Source of the DNA: Sphaerisporangium rufum
GTDB taxonomy: Bacteria; Actinomycetota; Actinomycetes; Streptosporangiales; Streptosporangiaceae
Direction: 5' to 3'
Assembly (NCBI RefSeq): GCF_016863395.1
Contig: NZ_BOOU01000029.1
Location: 1 to 64,000, forward strand
Length of the DNA stretch: 64,000 nt
Shown: piece by piece, positions 18,960-29,669 of the stretch
Layout: each line of letters begins with the position of its first letter
Position numbering within the stretch: position 1 is the stretch's first letter
Position numbers and translations under genes: made by a program
Notes under the pieces: model-generated
The model's input: the letters and a program-made list of their open reading frames with translations, nothing else
Databases searched by the model: none
Told to the model about the DNA's origin: nothing

Positions 18960-20020
18960 AGTCGTTCCTTGATCTGGCCGTCGAAGATCTCCCGCTTCTG
19001 CGCCAGGGTCAGATAGCAGGCGTCGCGGTGGCCTTCGGCGGGGGACAGCTCCGGCCGCTCGGTGAAGCACACATCCGAGCCGACCAGCGCGGGGTGGTCG
19101 CACCGGGGGTGGAAGGGGCAGCCGGGCGGCGGCGCGAGCAGGCTCGGCGGGGTGCCGCGCACCGGCAGCAGCGGCAGGTCCACGTTGGAGCGCAGCTTCG
19201 GCATCGAGCCGAGCAGCCCCCAGGTGTAGGGGTGGCGCGGCTCGCGCAGCACCTCCTGGACGGTGCCCTGCTCGATGGACCGCCCGGCGTACATCACCAG
19301 CACCTGGTGGGCGGTCCGGGCGACCACGCCGAGGTCGTGGGTGATGAGGATGATCGAGGTGCCGAACTGCTGCTGCAGGTCGGCGAGCAGGTCGAGGATC
19401 TGCGCCTGCACCGTGACGTCCAGCGCGGTGGTCGGCTCGTCGGCGATGAGCAGGTCGGGGTCGCAGACCAGCGCCATGGCGATCATCACCCGCTGGCGCA
19501 TGCCGCCGGAGAACTGGTGGGGGTAGTCGTCCACCCGGGTCCGGGCCTGGGGAATGCCCACCCGGTCCAGCATCTCGATCGCCCGGGCCCGCGCCTCGGC
19601 CTTGCCCGCCTTGCGGTGCTTACGGTATGTCTCGGCGATCTGCCGACCCACCGTGTGATAGGGCGACAGCGAGGTCAGGGGGTCCTGGAAGATCATCGCG
19701 ACCCGGTCGCCGCGCAGCCGCTCCAGGGTGCCCGGGCCCGCGCCGAGCAGTTCGGTGTCCTCCAGCCAGATCTCGCCGTCCAGCGTCGTGTACGCCGGGT
19801 CGTGCAGGCCGAGGATCGCCATGTTGGACACCGACTTGCCCGAGCCGGACTCGCCGACGATGCCGAGCGTGGTGCCCTTCTCCAGGTCGAAGGACAGCCG
19901 GTCCACGGCGTGCACGACTCCGTCCTCGGTGGCGAACCGCACCGAGAGATCGCGGACCGAAAGGAACGGCCCGGGGCCGCGTGATGCGGGCTGCTCGCGG
20001 TCCCAGGTCACGGTGGTCAC
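18956..20020 (-). CDS. Oligopeptide ABC transporter ATPase, DppD/OppD type
   Basis: A 354-residue ATPase. Walker A reads GESGSGKS, the signature [15 protein letters not shown], Walker [13 protein letters not shown], and the extension [19 protein letters not shown] carries the family's cysteines. The GTG is preceded by GAAGGAGC. It couples to the downstream ATPase through a GTGA overlap and follows the DppB-type permease after 46 bases. Confidence 0.93.
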   Translation of the reverse strand: MTTVTWDREQPASRGPGPFLSVRDLSVRFATEDGVVHAVDRLSFDLEKGTTLGIVGESGSGKSVSNMAILGLHDPAYTTLDGEIWLEDTELLGAGPGTLERLRGDRVAMIFQDPLTSLSPYHTVGRQIAETYRKHRKAGKAEARARAIEMLDRVGIPQARTRVDDYPHQFSGGMRQRVMIAMALVCDPDLLIADEPTTALDVTVQAQILDLLADLQQQFGTSIILITHDLGVVARTAHQVLVMYAGRSIEQGTVQEVLREPRHPYTWGLLGSMPKLRSNVDLPLLPVRGTPPSLLAPPPGCPFHPRCDHPALVGSDVCFTERPELSPAEGHRDACYLTLAQKREIFDGQIKERL

Positions 20021-20066
20021 TTGCTGCTCCTTCGGATCACGGGTCGGGCGGGTGCGGGCACGGCGG

Positions 20067-21047
20067 TCACGCCAGCCGGACGCGCGGGTCGATGACGGCG
20101 TACAGCACGTCCACCACGATGTTCAGCATGACGATGGCGAACGCCCCGATCAGGGTGACGCCGAGCAGCATCGGCAGGTCGGTGTTCTGCACCGCCCGCA
20201 CCGCCAGCTCGCCGATGCCGTGCAGCGTGAACGTCTGCTCGGTGATGATCGCACCGCCGAGCAGGGTGGCCAGGTCCACCCCGAAGATGGTGACGATGGG
20301 GATCATCGCGCCGCGCCAGGCGAACCGCAGGAAGACCGTGGGGCCGGACATGCCCTTGGCCCGCGCGGTGCGGACGTAGTCCTCCGCCAGCTGCTCCACC
20401 ATCGTCGAGCGGGTCATCCGGGTGTAGTTCGCCGTGAAGATCATGGCGAGCACCACCCACGGGATGAGCAGGTGGACGAACCAGTCCAGCGGGTTTTCGG
20501 TGAAGGCCCGGTAGGCCGGCCGGGGGAGCAGGCCCATGCTGTCCACGATGAAGAACACCAGGATCGGCCCGACGAAGTAGATCTGCAGCGAGGCGCCGAT
20601 GACCGAGGACGCGCTGGCGACCTTGTCCACCGGCCTGCCCTGCTGCCAGGCGGCCAGCATGCCGGTGCCGATGCCGAAGGTCAGGATGACCACCGCGGCG
20701 CCCAGGGTCACCGAGACGGTGACCGGCAGCCGGTCCAGGATGGCGGAGAAGACGGTCTCCTGGGTGGCGAACGAGTAGCCGAGGCACGGGGCCGGGCACG
20801 CGCCGAACTGGACCAGGTCACGCCCGGCGAAGATGCCGACCAGCCAGTGCCAGTACTGGACGAACAGCGGATCGTCCATGCCCAGGTTGTGCCGGATCAG
20901 CGCGAGGTTGGCCGGCGGGCAGATCTTCCCGCAGAACGCCCGCGCCGGGTCGCGGGGCACCGCGTAGAAGAGGAAGAAGGTCACGGCACTGATGATCAGC
21001 AGGATCAGGGCGGCGCCGGCGATCCGGCGGAGGAGAAAGCGGAACAT
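20067..21047 (-). CDS. Oligopeptide ABC transporter permease, DppB type
   Basis: A 326-residue permease with an N-terminal membrane helix (IAGAALILLIISAVTFFLFYAVP), a large external loop and five further helices. The EAA-like loop reads RTARAKGMSGPTVFLRFAWRGAMIPI. The external loop contains four cysteines (FCGKICPP and ACPAPC), which could form disulfides outside the cell; this is my inference. It lies after the binding-protein gene, separated by a hairpin. Confidence 0.92.
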   Translation of the reverse strand: MFRFLLRRIAGAALILLIISAVTFFLFYAVPRDPARAFCGKICPPANLALIRHNLGMDDPLFVQYWHWLVGIFAGRDLVQFGACPAPCLGYSFATQETVFSAILDRLPVTVSVTLGAAVVILTFGIGTGMLAAWQQGRPVDKVASASSVIGASLQIYFVGPILVFFIVDSMGLLPRPAYRAFTENPLDWFVHLLIPWVVLAMIFTANYTRMTRSTMVEQLAEDYVRTARAKGMSGPTVFLRFAWRGAMIPIVTIFGVDLATLLGGAIITEQTFTLHGIGELAVRAVQNTDLPMLLGVTLIGAFAIVMLNIVVDVLYAVIDPRVRLA

Positions 21048-21086
21048 GGCCTCGGGCTGCTTCTGCTGGTGGGACCGACGGCCCGC

Positions 21087-21108
21087 CGCCCGGGCCGGAG
21101 CCCGGGCG
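21087..21108 (-). terminator. Intra-operon hairpin after the peptide-binding gene
   Basis: Perfect 9-base arms, CGCCCGGGC and its complement, with a CGGA loop, lie just past the binding-protein stop. Such hairpins often stabilise or partly end the upstream message, giving more binding protein than permease. Confidence 0.45.
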
Positions 21109-21119
21109 ACGGGAGGGCG

Positions 21120-22910
21120 TCACTTGACGTAGACGTTCAGCGGCGACTGCTCGCCCCAGATCGGGTCGAACTCGACACCGCCCAGACCGGAGCCGTACAG
21201 GCCGAAGTAGGTCTGGTAGAACTCCGGCACGATCGGCGCCTGCTCCATGATCTTCTTGTCGATCGCGGCCCAGGCCTGGCCGGCCTGCTGCGCGTCGGTG
21301 ATCTTGTTCGCCTCGTCGATCATCGTGTTCACTTCGGGGTTGTTGAAGTGGCTGTAGTTGGACGCCCCCTCGGCGATCAGCCGGCCGTCGAACAGCGGGC
21401 CGATGGCGGTGGAGCCGGTCGGCCAGTCCGCGGCCCAGCCGCCCCAGTAGATGTCGTACTTGTTGTCCACCACGCCGATGGCGTCGTAGTAGGTGGCCGG
21501 GTTCAGCGGCTTGGCCACCACCTTGAAGCCCGCCTTGGTAAGCGCGTCCTTGACGACGACCGTGATCTTCTCCTGGGTCGGCGTCTGGTTGTAGGCGTAG
21601 ACGACCGTCGGGTTGGGCTCGCCGGCCTCCTTCAGCAGTGCCTTGGCGCCCTCGGGGTCACCGGTCGGCTTGTCCAGCATGCCGTACAGGTCGAAGGGCT
21701 GGTAGCCGACGACCGTCGGGCTCAGCACCGTGGTGGCGATCTTGCCGGTGTTGATCTCGCCGCCCTGGATCTGCTGCATCTGCTTGGACGGCCACGCCTT
21801 GATGATCGCCTGGCGGACCTTGACGTTGGTGATCCGCTTGGTGTTGATGTTGTAGAAGGTGGTGAACGGGGTGAGGCCCTGGATCGAGCGCTTCATCACC
21901 TCGGCGTTGTTCAACACCTCCTGCACCCGCTCGGGGGCGACCGCGTTGTGGAAGGTCATCGCGGTCTTGTCCTGGCCGGAGTCGGCCAGGAACCGCTCGG
22001 TGGAGTTCTGCGACTGCACGCCGAACTCCATGTGCCACTTGTCGGGGTAGGCGTGCCGGATCGGGTCGGTGTTGGGATCCCAGTTCGGGTTGCGCACCAG
22101 GTCCAGCGACTTGTCGGTGACGTGGCTCTCGATCTGGTACGGGCCGGAGGAGAACGGCTTCTTGTCGTACTTCTCCTTGGTGTCCTGCGCCTTCGGCACC
22201 ACGCCGTAACCGGTCATCGCCAGGGCGAAGTTGAGGTCGGGGTGCGCCTCTTTGAGGTTGAACACCACCGTCTTGTCGTCCGGCGTCTGCACCGCGTCCA
22301 GGTGCTTGTCCTTGTACGGGCCGTCGTAGACCTTGCGGTAGTCCTGCTGGCCGACCAGCCACTGCTGCAGGTAGACCGGTCCTTCGATGATGAACGGCGC
22401 GTACAGCCGCTCCACGCTGTACTTGATGTCAGCCGAGGTGATCGGCGTGCCGTCCTGCCACTTCAGGCCGTCCTTGAGGGTGAACTTCCAGGTCTTGCCG
22501 CCGTCGGTGGTGCTGCCGGTGTCGGTGGCGAGGTCGCCGACCAGCTTCAGGTTCCCGTCGGGCTGCTTCTTGTAGTCGGTCAGCGTCCGGGTGAACAGCT
22601 TGGACACCGTCGCGTTGTAGTTCAGGTAGACGCGGCCCGGGTCCAGGTGCGAGAAGTCGTCGCGGTCGATCATGTTGACCGTGCCGCCCTTCTTGGCGCC
22701 CTCCACCTCGGGCGCCGGGCCCGTGGAGTCCGCGGCGGTGCCCACGGTGATGGTGCTGACCGCCTTGTTCTCCAGGGGCTTGGCCGGGGCGGTGCCGCCC
22801 CCGGAGGCCGCGGGACCGCCGCCCCCGCCCTTGGCGCAGCCGGCCAGGGTGAGGGCACCGGCGGTGAGCAGCACCGCTGCGGTCGTGGCCCTCCTGCGAG
22901 AGGTGTTCAT
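21120..22910 (-). CDS. Peptide-binding lipoprotein of ABC importer (family 5)
   Basis: A 596-residue extracellular binding protein of the oligopeptide/nickel family. The signal sequence ends in the lipobox LTLAGC, placing a lipidated cysteine near residue 25, followed by a Gly-rich linker. The family core includes TVNMIDRDDFSHLDPGRVY and a WKFTLKDGLKWQDGTPITSADIKYS segment (quoted in part as LKDGLKWQDGTPITSADIKY). The gene lies between the two permeases rather than first in the operon. A peptide substrate is the default; the exact ligand cannot be read. Confidence 0.93.
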   Translation of the reverse strand: MNTSRRRATTAAVLLTAGALTLAGCAKGGGGGPAASGGGTAPAKPLENKAVSTITVGTAADSTGPAPEVEGAKKGGTVNMIDRDDFSHLDPGRVYLNYNATVSKLFTRTLTDYKKQPDGNLKLVGDLATDTGSTTDGGKTWKFTLKDGLKWQDGTPITSADIKYSVERLYAPFIIEGPVYLQQWLVGQQDYRKVYDGPYKDKHLDAVQTPDDKTVVFNLKEAHPDLNFALAMTGYGVVPKAQDTKEKYDKKPFSSGPYQIESHVTDKSLDLVRNPNWDPNTDPIRHAYPDKWHMEFGVQSQNSTERFLADSGQDKTAMTFHNAVAPERVQEVLNNAEVMKRSIQGLTPFTTFYNINTKRITNVKVRQAIIKAWPSKQMQQIQGGEINTGKIATTVLSPTVVGYQPFDLYGMLDKPTGDPEGAKALLKEAGEPNPTVVYAYNQTPTQEKITVVVKDALTKAGFKVVAKPLNPATYYDAIGVVDNKYDIYWGGWAADWPTGSTAIGPLFDGRLIAEGASNYSHFNNPEVNTMIDEANKITDAQQAGQAWAAIDKKIMEQAPIVPEFYQTYFGLYGSGLGGVEFDPIWGEQSPLNVYVK

Positions 22911-22970
22911 ATCGCCCTTCCAGATGGTGTTTCGTGCTGTTCCCGTCGGGAGGTCAGCGGGGTGACGGCT

Positions 22971-23996
22971 CTAGCGCCGGGTCTTGGGGTCGAAGGCGTC
23001 CCGCAGGGAGTCTCCGAGCAGGTTGAAGGCGACGACGAAGATCACCATGGACACGCCCGGAAAGACCAGATAGGTGATGTCCTGGTGATAGACGTTGGAG
23101 CCGACGAGGAACATGCGCCCCCAGTCGGGGGTGGGCTCGGTCATGCCGACCCCGAGGAAGCCGAGGCCCGCCTCGGCGCCGACGTACAGCGGCAGCGCCA
23201 GGGTGGACTGGATGATGATCGGCGTCCACAGGTTGGGCAGCAGCTCCTTGAAGATGATGCGCGCCGGTGAGGCGCCGGTGACCCGGGCCGCCTCGATGAA
23301 CTCGCGCTCGCGCAGCGACAGCACCTGCGCGCGCAGGATCCGCGACATGGTGGCCCAGCCGAGCACGGTGAGCACCACGCAGATGGAGACGTACCGCAGC
23401 CAGAAGGGGGTCTCCTCCTCCGGCGAGACGAACGCCGCCTCCACCACCGGGAGCATCACGATCAGGAAGAGCTGGGAGGGGAAGGCCAGCAGCACGTCGA
23501 TGACGCGCCCGATGACGTAGTCGGTCTTGCCGCCCGCGTACCCCGACCAGATGCCCATCACCACGCCGATGATCGTCGTGATGACCGCGACGACGACGGC
23601 GATGGACAGCGAGGTGCGGATGCCGTACACGAGTTGCATGAACACGTCGCGGCCGAGACCGGGCTCCAGGCCGAACCAGAACTCCCCGCTCATGCCGCCG
23701 TTCGGGGCGATGGGGTAGCCGTACTCGTTGAGCAGGCCGGGGACGCTCTGGCCGTAGGTGGTGTACGGATCCTTGCCGTAGAGCGCCGAGATCACCGGCG
23801 CGAGGATCGCCACCAGGAAGAAGAACGCCACGACGATCGCGGACGCCACCCCGGTGCGGTCGCGACGGAAGCGCCGCCACATCAGCTGGGCGGGTGAGCG
23901 CCCGGCCATCGCCGGGCCGCTCACGCCGCCGCCCGTGCCGCCGGCGGCGGCCGGGGCGGTGCCGGCCTCGGGCATGGCCTGTGAGGGGAGAGTCAT
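22971..23996 (-). CDS. Oligopeptide ABC transporter permease, DppC type
   Basis: A 341-residue permease, the first gene of the leftward importer operon. A Gly/Ala-rich cytoplasmic N-terminus of about 45 residues precedes the first helix (SAIVVAFFFLVAILAPVISALYG, in part). The EAA loop reads EFIEAARVTGASPARIIFKELLPNL. It pairs with the DppB-type subunit. Having dppC before the binding-protein gene differs from the common binding protein-B-C-D-F order. Confidence 0.92.
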   Translation of the reverse strand: MTLPSQAMPEAGTAPAAAGGTGGGVSGPAMAGRSPAQLMWRRFRRDRTGVASAIVVAFFFLVAILAPVISALYGKDPYTTYGQSVPGLLNEYGYPIAPNGGMSGEFWFGLEPGLGRDVFMQLVYGIRTSLSIAVVVAVITTIIGVVMGIWSGYAGGKTDYVIGRVIDVLLAFPSQLFLIVMLPVVEAAFVSPEEETPFWLRYVSICVVLTVLGWATMSRILRAQVLSLREREFIEAARVTGASPARIIFKELLPNLWTPIIIQSTLALPLYVGAEAGLGFLGVGMTEPTPDWGRMFLVGSNVYHQDITYLVFPGVSMVIFVVAFNLLGDSLRDAFDPKTRR

Positions 23997-24340
23997 TGTG
24001 CGGGTGCCACCAGAGATCGATCGCCGTAAACCGTGACTAGGGGGAACCTTCGCAATTAATTACCCGTTGGTCAACGTGTGCGGCACCTGGAGTCCACGAT
24101 TTCGCTGTTCGTTGTGCAATGTAAATCACTTCGTGTCCGTCCGCCCATTGACCTGCGGTTACGCGGTACGAAAAGGTGTCGATTACACTTCAGTCCATTT
24201 GTCACGGTTTCGTGACACAAGCATGACGTGCCCATGACGTAAACCCACACAATCCCACGAGATCGCCGTGGTGATGGACCGGTGTAAGGCGCCCGGGCCT
24301 GGGGTAATGCTTTACTTACGCAGCTGCTCCGGGGGAATGC
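23997..24340. promoter_or_regulatory. Divergent promoter region with an inverted repeat
   Basis: This spacer is less GC-rich than its surroundings and separates the leftward peptide importer from the rightward MpaB-type gene. It contains a perfect dyad, TGTCACG-GTTT-CGTGACA (24200-24217), and a direct repeat of CATGACGT at 24222-24229 and 24233-24240. These look like regulator sites, but the regulator is unknown. No gene is seen. Confidence 0.5.
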
Positions 24341-25150
24341 ATGGATCATGGACTTTTCGGCCCCACGTCGGTGACCTGGCGCGTCATGGGCGAGCCCGTG
24401 CAACTCGTCGGCGGCTTCCGCGCGCTGCTCATGCAGGGCCTGCATCCGCGGGCGATGCGCGGTGTCGTGCAGAACTCCACCCTGATGGATCCCGAGCAGA
24501 TCTGGCCGCGCTTCCTGCGCACCACCGAGTTCGTCCGGGTGCGCACCTACGGCACCCGGGCCGAGGCGGAACTGGCCGGCGCCCGGGTGCGCCGGATGCA
24601 CGCCTCGCTGACCGCCTACGACCCCGACCGCGGCGAGCGCTATCGGCTGGACGACCCCGACGCGCTGCGCTGGGTGCACGTCGGCGAGGTCGACTCCTAT
24701 CTCACGGTGGCCCGCCGCGCCGGGGTGCCGCTGAGCCGCGCCGACGCCGACCGCTTCGTCGCCGAGTGGCGGCGCGCCGCCGAACTCGTGGGCCTGAACC
24801 CGCGGGACGTGCCCGGATCGGTCGGCGAGATGGCCGACTACATCGAGGGCGAGCGCCCGGGGCTGTACCTCGTCCCCGAGGCCGCACACCCCCTGCGGAT
24901 CTCCGCCGGTGCCCGGCTGCCCGCCCGGCTGGCCCCCCTGCGCCCGGTGTTCCCGCTCGGCACCACGCTGGCGCTGGCCACCCTCCCCGGCTGGGCGCGC
25001 CGGCTTTACCGGCTGCCGGCCACGCCGGTGGAGAGCCTGTGGGCCACCTTGACGCTGAAGGCGCTGCACCAGGGCGTCCGGGTCGTCCCGCCCGGGCTGC
25101 GCTACGGCCCGGACGCCCGGCGGGCGCGCCGCCTCATGTCGGCCGCCTGA
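24341..25150 (+). CDS. MpaB/latex-clearing-type (DUF2236) oxygenase family protein
   Basis: A 269-residue member of the DUF2236 family, which includes the haem oxygenase Lcp and the fungal prenyl-chain oxygenase MpaB. The N-terminal family motif GGFRALLMQGLHPRAMRGVVQNS is visible, followed by WPRFLRTTEFV and WVHVGEVDSYL, where a conserved histidine could bind haem. No secretion signal is seen. GGGGG lies 5 bases before the ATG. Most actinomycete members have no known substrate. Two hairpins follow the stop. Confidence 0.8.
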   Translation: MDHGLFGPTSVTWRVMGEPVQLVGGFRALLMQGLHPRAMRGVVQNSTLMDPEQIWPRFLRTTEFVRVRTYGTRAEAELAGARVRRMHASLTAYDPDRGERYRLDDPDALRWVHVGEVDSYLTVARRAGVPLSRADADRFVAEWRRAAELVGLNPRDVPGSVGEMADYIEGERPGLYLVPEAAHPLRISAGARLPARLAPLRPVFPLGTTLALATLPGWARRLYRLPATPVESLWATLTLKALHQGVRVVPPGLRYGPDARRARRLMSAA

Positions 25151-25152
25151 TC

Positions 25153-25198
25153 GCCGGCGGCGCCGGCCCCCTGCGATAGGGGGAGCCCCCTCAGGGGT
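25153..25198 (+). terminator. Tandem hairpins after the MpaB-type gene
   Basis: Three short stems lie in a row after the stop: GCCGGC (25153-25158) with 25162-25167, CCCCCT (25167-25172) with AGGGGG (25178-25183), and CCCCT with AGGGG just after. Together they are a plausible terminator before the riboflavin leader. Confidence 0.45.
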
Positions 25199-25250
25199 GT
25201 CCTGGGGTTACTCGCTCTTTGCGTGGTATGGCAGACTGATGGGCAGAGCA

Positions 25251-25377
25251 GCGTGCTCCGGGGTCGGTGAAATTCCGAACCGGCGGTGATAGTCCGCGAC
25301 CCGGCCGAGTCCATCGGCCGGTTGACCCGGTGGAACTCCGGGACCGACGGTCAAAGTCCGGATGGGAGGAAGCGCGC
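25251..25377 (+). ncRNA. FMN riboswitch (RFN element)
   Basis: The highly conserved RFN core is unmistakable: GGGTCGGTGAAATTCCGAAC, then CGGCGGTGATAGTCCGCGAC, then GGAACTCCGGGACCGACGGT, and finally AAAGTCCGGATGGGAGGAAG. The P1 helix pairs GCGTGCT (25251-25257) with AGCGCGC (25371-25377), with one wobble. It senses FMN and should reduce expression of the ribE operon that begins 299 bases downstream. Confidence 0.97.
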
Positions 25378-25675
25378 GCGCGTCCGGCATCCGTGCCGGG
25401 CGCCTCGTGGTGCGTTGCCGCACCCGACCGCCCCGGAGCCGCCGTAGCAGAGCTACTGGCGAGCAGGAGGGGCCGGGTGGACCGAGCCGAGCGCACCGTG
25501 CCGAGCACGCGGTGCCGTCCCGCGCCCTGCCGCGCGACCCCTCCCGCCCGCTCCACCACGCCCCGGCCCGCGCCGGGGCCCCGGCGCGCCCCCGGACGGG
25601 CCGTCGCCGCGCCCGCCGCCCCCGGCCGGCCCGGCCTCCCCGCGCCCGCGGCACGCCGCAGCACAAGGAGCGTTG
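25378..25675 (+). other. Long leader between FMN riboswitch and ribE
   Basis: Nearly 300 bases of GC-rich sequence hold the expression platform. A frame of 104 codons begins at an ATG inside the riboswitch (25362) and ends at a TGA that overlaps the ribE ATG as TGATG (25674-25678). Its Arg/Pro-rich product resembles nothing I know, so translation is doubtful. AAGGAG at 25665-25670 is the ribE ribosome site. Confidence 0.5.
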
Positions 25676-26284
25676 ATGTTCACCGGAATCGTTGAGGAAC
25701 TCGGCGAGATCGCCGCGGTGGAGCCGCTGCCCGGCGCGGCGCGGCTCACCGTGCGCGGCCCGGCCGTCACTCCCGGCGCCCGCCACGGCGACTCGATCGC
25801 CGTCAACGGCGTCTGCCTGACCGTCGTCACCACCGGCCACGACTCCTTCACCACCGACGTGATGAAGGAGACCCTCGACCGCAGCGCCCTCGGCTCCCTG
25901 GTCCCCGGCTCCCGGGTCAACCTCGAGCGCGCCGTCCGCGCCGACCAGCGGCTCGGCGGCCACATCGTCCAGGGCCACGTCGACGGCACCGGCACCGTGC
26001 TCGCCCGCGAGCCCGCCGAGCACTGGGAGCTCGTCCGGATCTCGCTACCCGCCGCCCTGGACCGCTACGTGGTCGAGAAGGGCTCCATCGCCGTCGACGG
26101 CGTCAGCCTCACCGTGGTGAGCGCCGGCGCCGGCGAGTTCGCGGTCAGCCTCATCCCCACCACCCTCGCCCTCACCACCCTCGGCCTGCGGCGTCCCGGC
26201 GACCCGGTGAACCTCGAGGTCGACGTGATCGCCAAGTACGTGGAGAAGCTGGTCACCGGGCACGTCCGCGAGGTGGCCTCGTGA
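25676..26284 (+). CDS. ribE: Riboflavin synthase, alpha chain
   Basis: A 202-residue enzyme that dismutates two 6,7-dimethyl-8-ribityllumazine molecules to riboflavin. Two homologous barrel repeats are visible: [12 protein letters not shown] opens the first, with VNGVCLTVV, and the second begins near residue 99 ([13 protein letters not shown]), with [10 protein letters not shown] chose the ATG at 25676 because AAGGAG lies 5 bases before it and the protein opens with the family's MFTGIVE. It is the first gene of the FMN-controlled operon. The stop lies 1 base inside the next gene's start region (4-base overlap). Confidence 0.96.
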   Translation: MFTGIVEELGEIAAVEPLPGAARLTVRGPAVTPGARHGDSIAVNGVCLTVVTTGHDSFTTDVMKETLDRSALGSLVPGSRVNLERAVRADQRLGGHIVQGHVDGTGTVLAREPAEHWELVRISLPAALDRYVVEKGSIAVDGVSLTVVSAGAGEFAVSLIPTTLALTTLGLRRPGDPVNLEVDVIAKYVEKLVTGHVREVAS

Positions 26285-26900
26285 ACTGGACCCAGGCCGG
26301 TTTCACCCTGCTCGGCCAGCACGTGCTGTGGATCGACCTGGTCGGCAACATCTGCGCCCTGGCCACCGTCTGGCTGGCGGTGCGGCGCACCATCTGGACC
26401 TGGCCGGTGCAGCTGGCCGGCTCGGTGCTGCTGTTCGTCGCCTCGGTGCAGGCCCACATCACCGGCAACGCCCTCAAGCAGGCGATGTTCGGGGTGCTCG
26501 CGGTCTACGGCTGGGTCCGTTGGGCGCGCGGCGCCCGCGCCGGGCAGGCCATCGAGGTGCGCCCGGGCACCGCCCGCGAGCGCCTGGCGCTGGTCGCGGT
26601 CATGGCGGCCGCCACCGCGCTGGTCGCCCTTTTCTTCAATGCGACCGGCTGGTCCTGGGCCCCGCTGCCGGACGCCTACATCTTCGTCGGCAGCGCCATC
26701 GCCACCTACGCCCAGGGGCGGGCGCTCATCGACTTCTGGTGGATCTGGATCGCCGTCGACCTGGTGGGCGTCCCGCTGGCGTTCGCCTCCGGGCTGGTGG
26801 TGTCCGGCGTGGTGTACGGCATCTTCTTCGTCATGGTCCTACTCGGCATCAGGGAATGGCGGCGGCAGTACGCCCGCCGCCGGCTGGAGGTGGCCACCGC

Positions 26901-26904
<4 letters not shown>
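26281..26904 (+). CDS. ribM: PnuC-type riboflavin transporter RibM
   Basis: A 207-residue membrane protein of the PnuC family with about six to seven hydrophobic helices. Characteristic segments are [26 protein letters not shown] and the later [32 protein letters not shown] (each quoted in part). PnuC proteins carry nicotinamide riboside, but members inside riboflavin operons of corynebacteria and streptomycetes (RibM) take up riboflavin, and this one lies between ribE and ribBA under an FMN riboswitch. Start and stop overlap both neighbours by 4 bases. Confidence 0.88.
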
Positions 26905-28693
<1,789 letters not shown>

Positions 28694-28738
28694 CCGTGCC
28701 GTGCCCGCCCGATCACCGGTCCGCCGCGGGCGGGCGCC

Positions 28739-29188
28739 GTGGCTGACCGCCCGCCCGCGCTGCCGGTGACCTGGCGCCCGCGCCGCGCCCGCATGCTGGC
28801 CTACGGCTTCGCCACGGTCATGGTGGCCGGCGCGATCGTGCTCGCCGTGGTGCTGCCGCCCCCGTTCCGGCTGCCCGACAAGATCGGCGTGGTGCTGTTC
28901 GGCTGCCTGGTGGCGTTCGTCCTGCACCTGCTGGGCCGGCTGCGGGTGGAGGCCGACGAGCGCGGCGTCACGGTGGTCAACGCGCTGCGCGTGCACCGCT
29001 ACACCTGGCCGGAGGTCCTCGGCGTCAGCCTTCCCGAAGGGGAGCCGTGGCCGCGGCTCGACCTCGCCGACGGCTCCAGCGTCGGCGCCATGGGCATCCA
29101 GGGCACCGAGAAGAGCCGCTCCCGCCAGGCCGTCACCGAGCTGCGCTCCCTCATCCGCGCCCACGGCGAGGCCGCCGACCGCCCCTAG
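28739..29188 (+). CDS. PH-domain membrane protein
   Basis: A 149-residue protein with two membrane helices (about residues 20-40 and 47-65), followed by a bacterial PH-like domain (LRVEADERGVTVVNALRVHRYTWPEVLGV). Genes of this family often follow ribH in actinomycetes, as in Streptomyces coelicolor, but no role in riboflavin metabolism is established. The GTG start lacks an obvious ribosome site, and coupling to the preceding mini-frame (28696-28746) is possible. It overlaps the convergent HxlR gene at a shared CTAG. Confidence 0.8.
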   Translation: MADRPPALPVTWRPRRARMLAYGFATVMVAGAIVLAVVLPPPFRLPDKIGVVLFGCLVAFVLHLLGRLRVEADERGVTVVNALRVHRYTWPEVLGVSLPEGEPWPRLDLADGSSVGAMGIQGTEKSRSRQAVTELRSLIRAHGEAADRP

Positions 29189-29607
29189 CGCCGCGTCCCG
29201 GAGCCGGGCGGCGCGGCCCGCGCCGCCCGGTCCTCGGCCGCCCCCGCCTCGGCGCGCTCCTGCGCCGCCATGACGGCGTCGGCGTGCTGGAAGGCCCATT
29301 CGCCGAACGCCTCGATCGGCCCGAGCATGGACCGGCCGAGCGGGCTGAGGCCGTACTCCACCCGCGGTGGCGCCTCCGCGTAGGTCCGCCGGGTCACCAG
29401 GCCGTTGTACTCCAGCCGGCGCAGCGTCTCGGTGAGCACCTTCGGGCTGATGCCGCCGATCCGCCCGCGCAGCTCGACCGGGCGGCACGGCCCTTCCCGC
29501 AACGCCCACAGCAGGACGGCGTTCCAGGTGTTGCCGATCAGGTCGAACGCCAGCCTCGCCTGGCAGTCGGCGAGGAACACCTGATCCGCGGGACGGTGAT
29601 CGGCCAC
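29185..29607 (-). CDS. HxlR-family transcriptional regulator
   Basis: A 140-residue winged-helix regulator. The HxlR core is clear: LIGNTWNAVLLWALREGPCRPVELRGRIGGISPKVLTETLRRLEYNGLV (in part), then RVEYGLSPLG. The cysteines that sense redox or aldehydes in some members are at CQARL and GPCRP. The C-terminal 25 residues are Ala/Arg-rich. It is divergent from an NADP-dependent reductase gene with a perfect 13-base dyad between them, which is the typical arrangement for HxlR control of a neighbouring oxidoreductase. Confidence 0.9.
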   Translation of the reverse strand: MADHRPADQVFLADCQARLAFDLIGNTWNAVLLWALREGPCRPVELRGRIGGISPKVLTETLRRLEYNGLVTRRTYAEAPPRVEYGLSPLGRSMLGPIEAFGEWAFQHADAVMAAQERAEAGAAEDRAARAAPPGSGTRR

Positions 29608-29627
29608 GGCACCTCCAGGGTGGCACG

Positions 29628-29657
29628 CGCGATGGGCACCGGATGGTGCCCATCGCG
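29628..29657. promoter_or_regulatory. Perfect dyad between HxlR gene and reductase
   Basis: CGCGATGGGCACC (29628-29640) and its complement (29645-29657) enclose a GGAT spacer. The site lies 20 bases before the HxlR start and 44 bases before the reductase start. It is the best candidate for an operator in the divergent region. Confidence 0.6.
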
Positions 29658-29669
29658 ATCCCTACCTTC

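Noticed and set aside
19728-23270. A 1180-codon open frame antisense to the peptide importer
   Set aside because: The five importer genes on the minus strand have complete family motifs; the antisense frame reads as Val/Gly/Asp-rich shadow sequence.
23997-24340. A tRNA or small RNA gene in the less GC-rich spacer
   Set aside because: No cloverleaf with a T-loop GGTTCGA-type motif could be traced on either strand.
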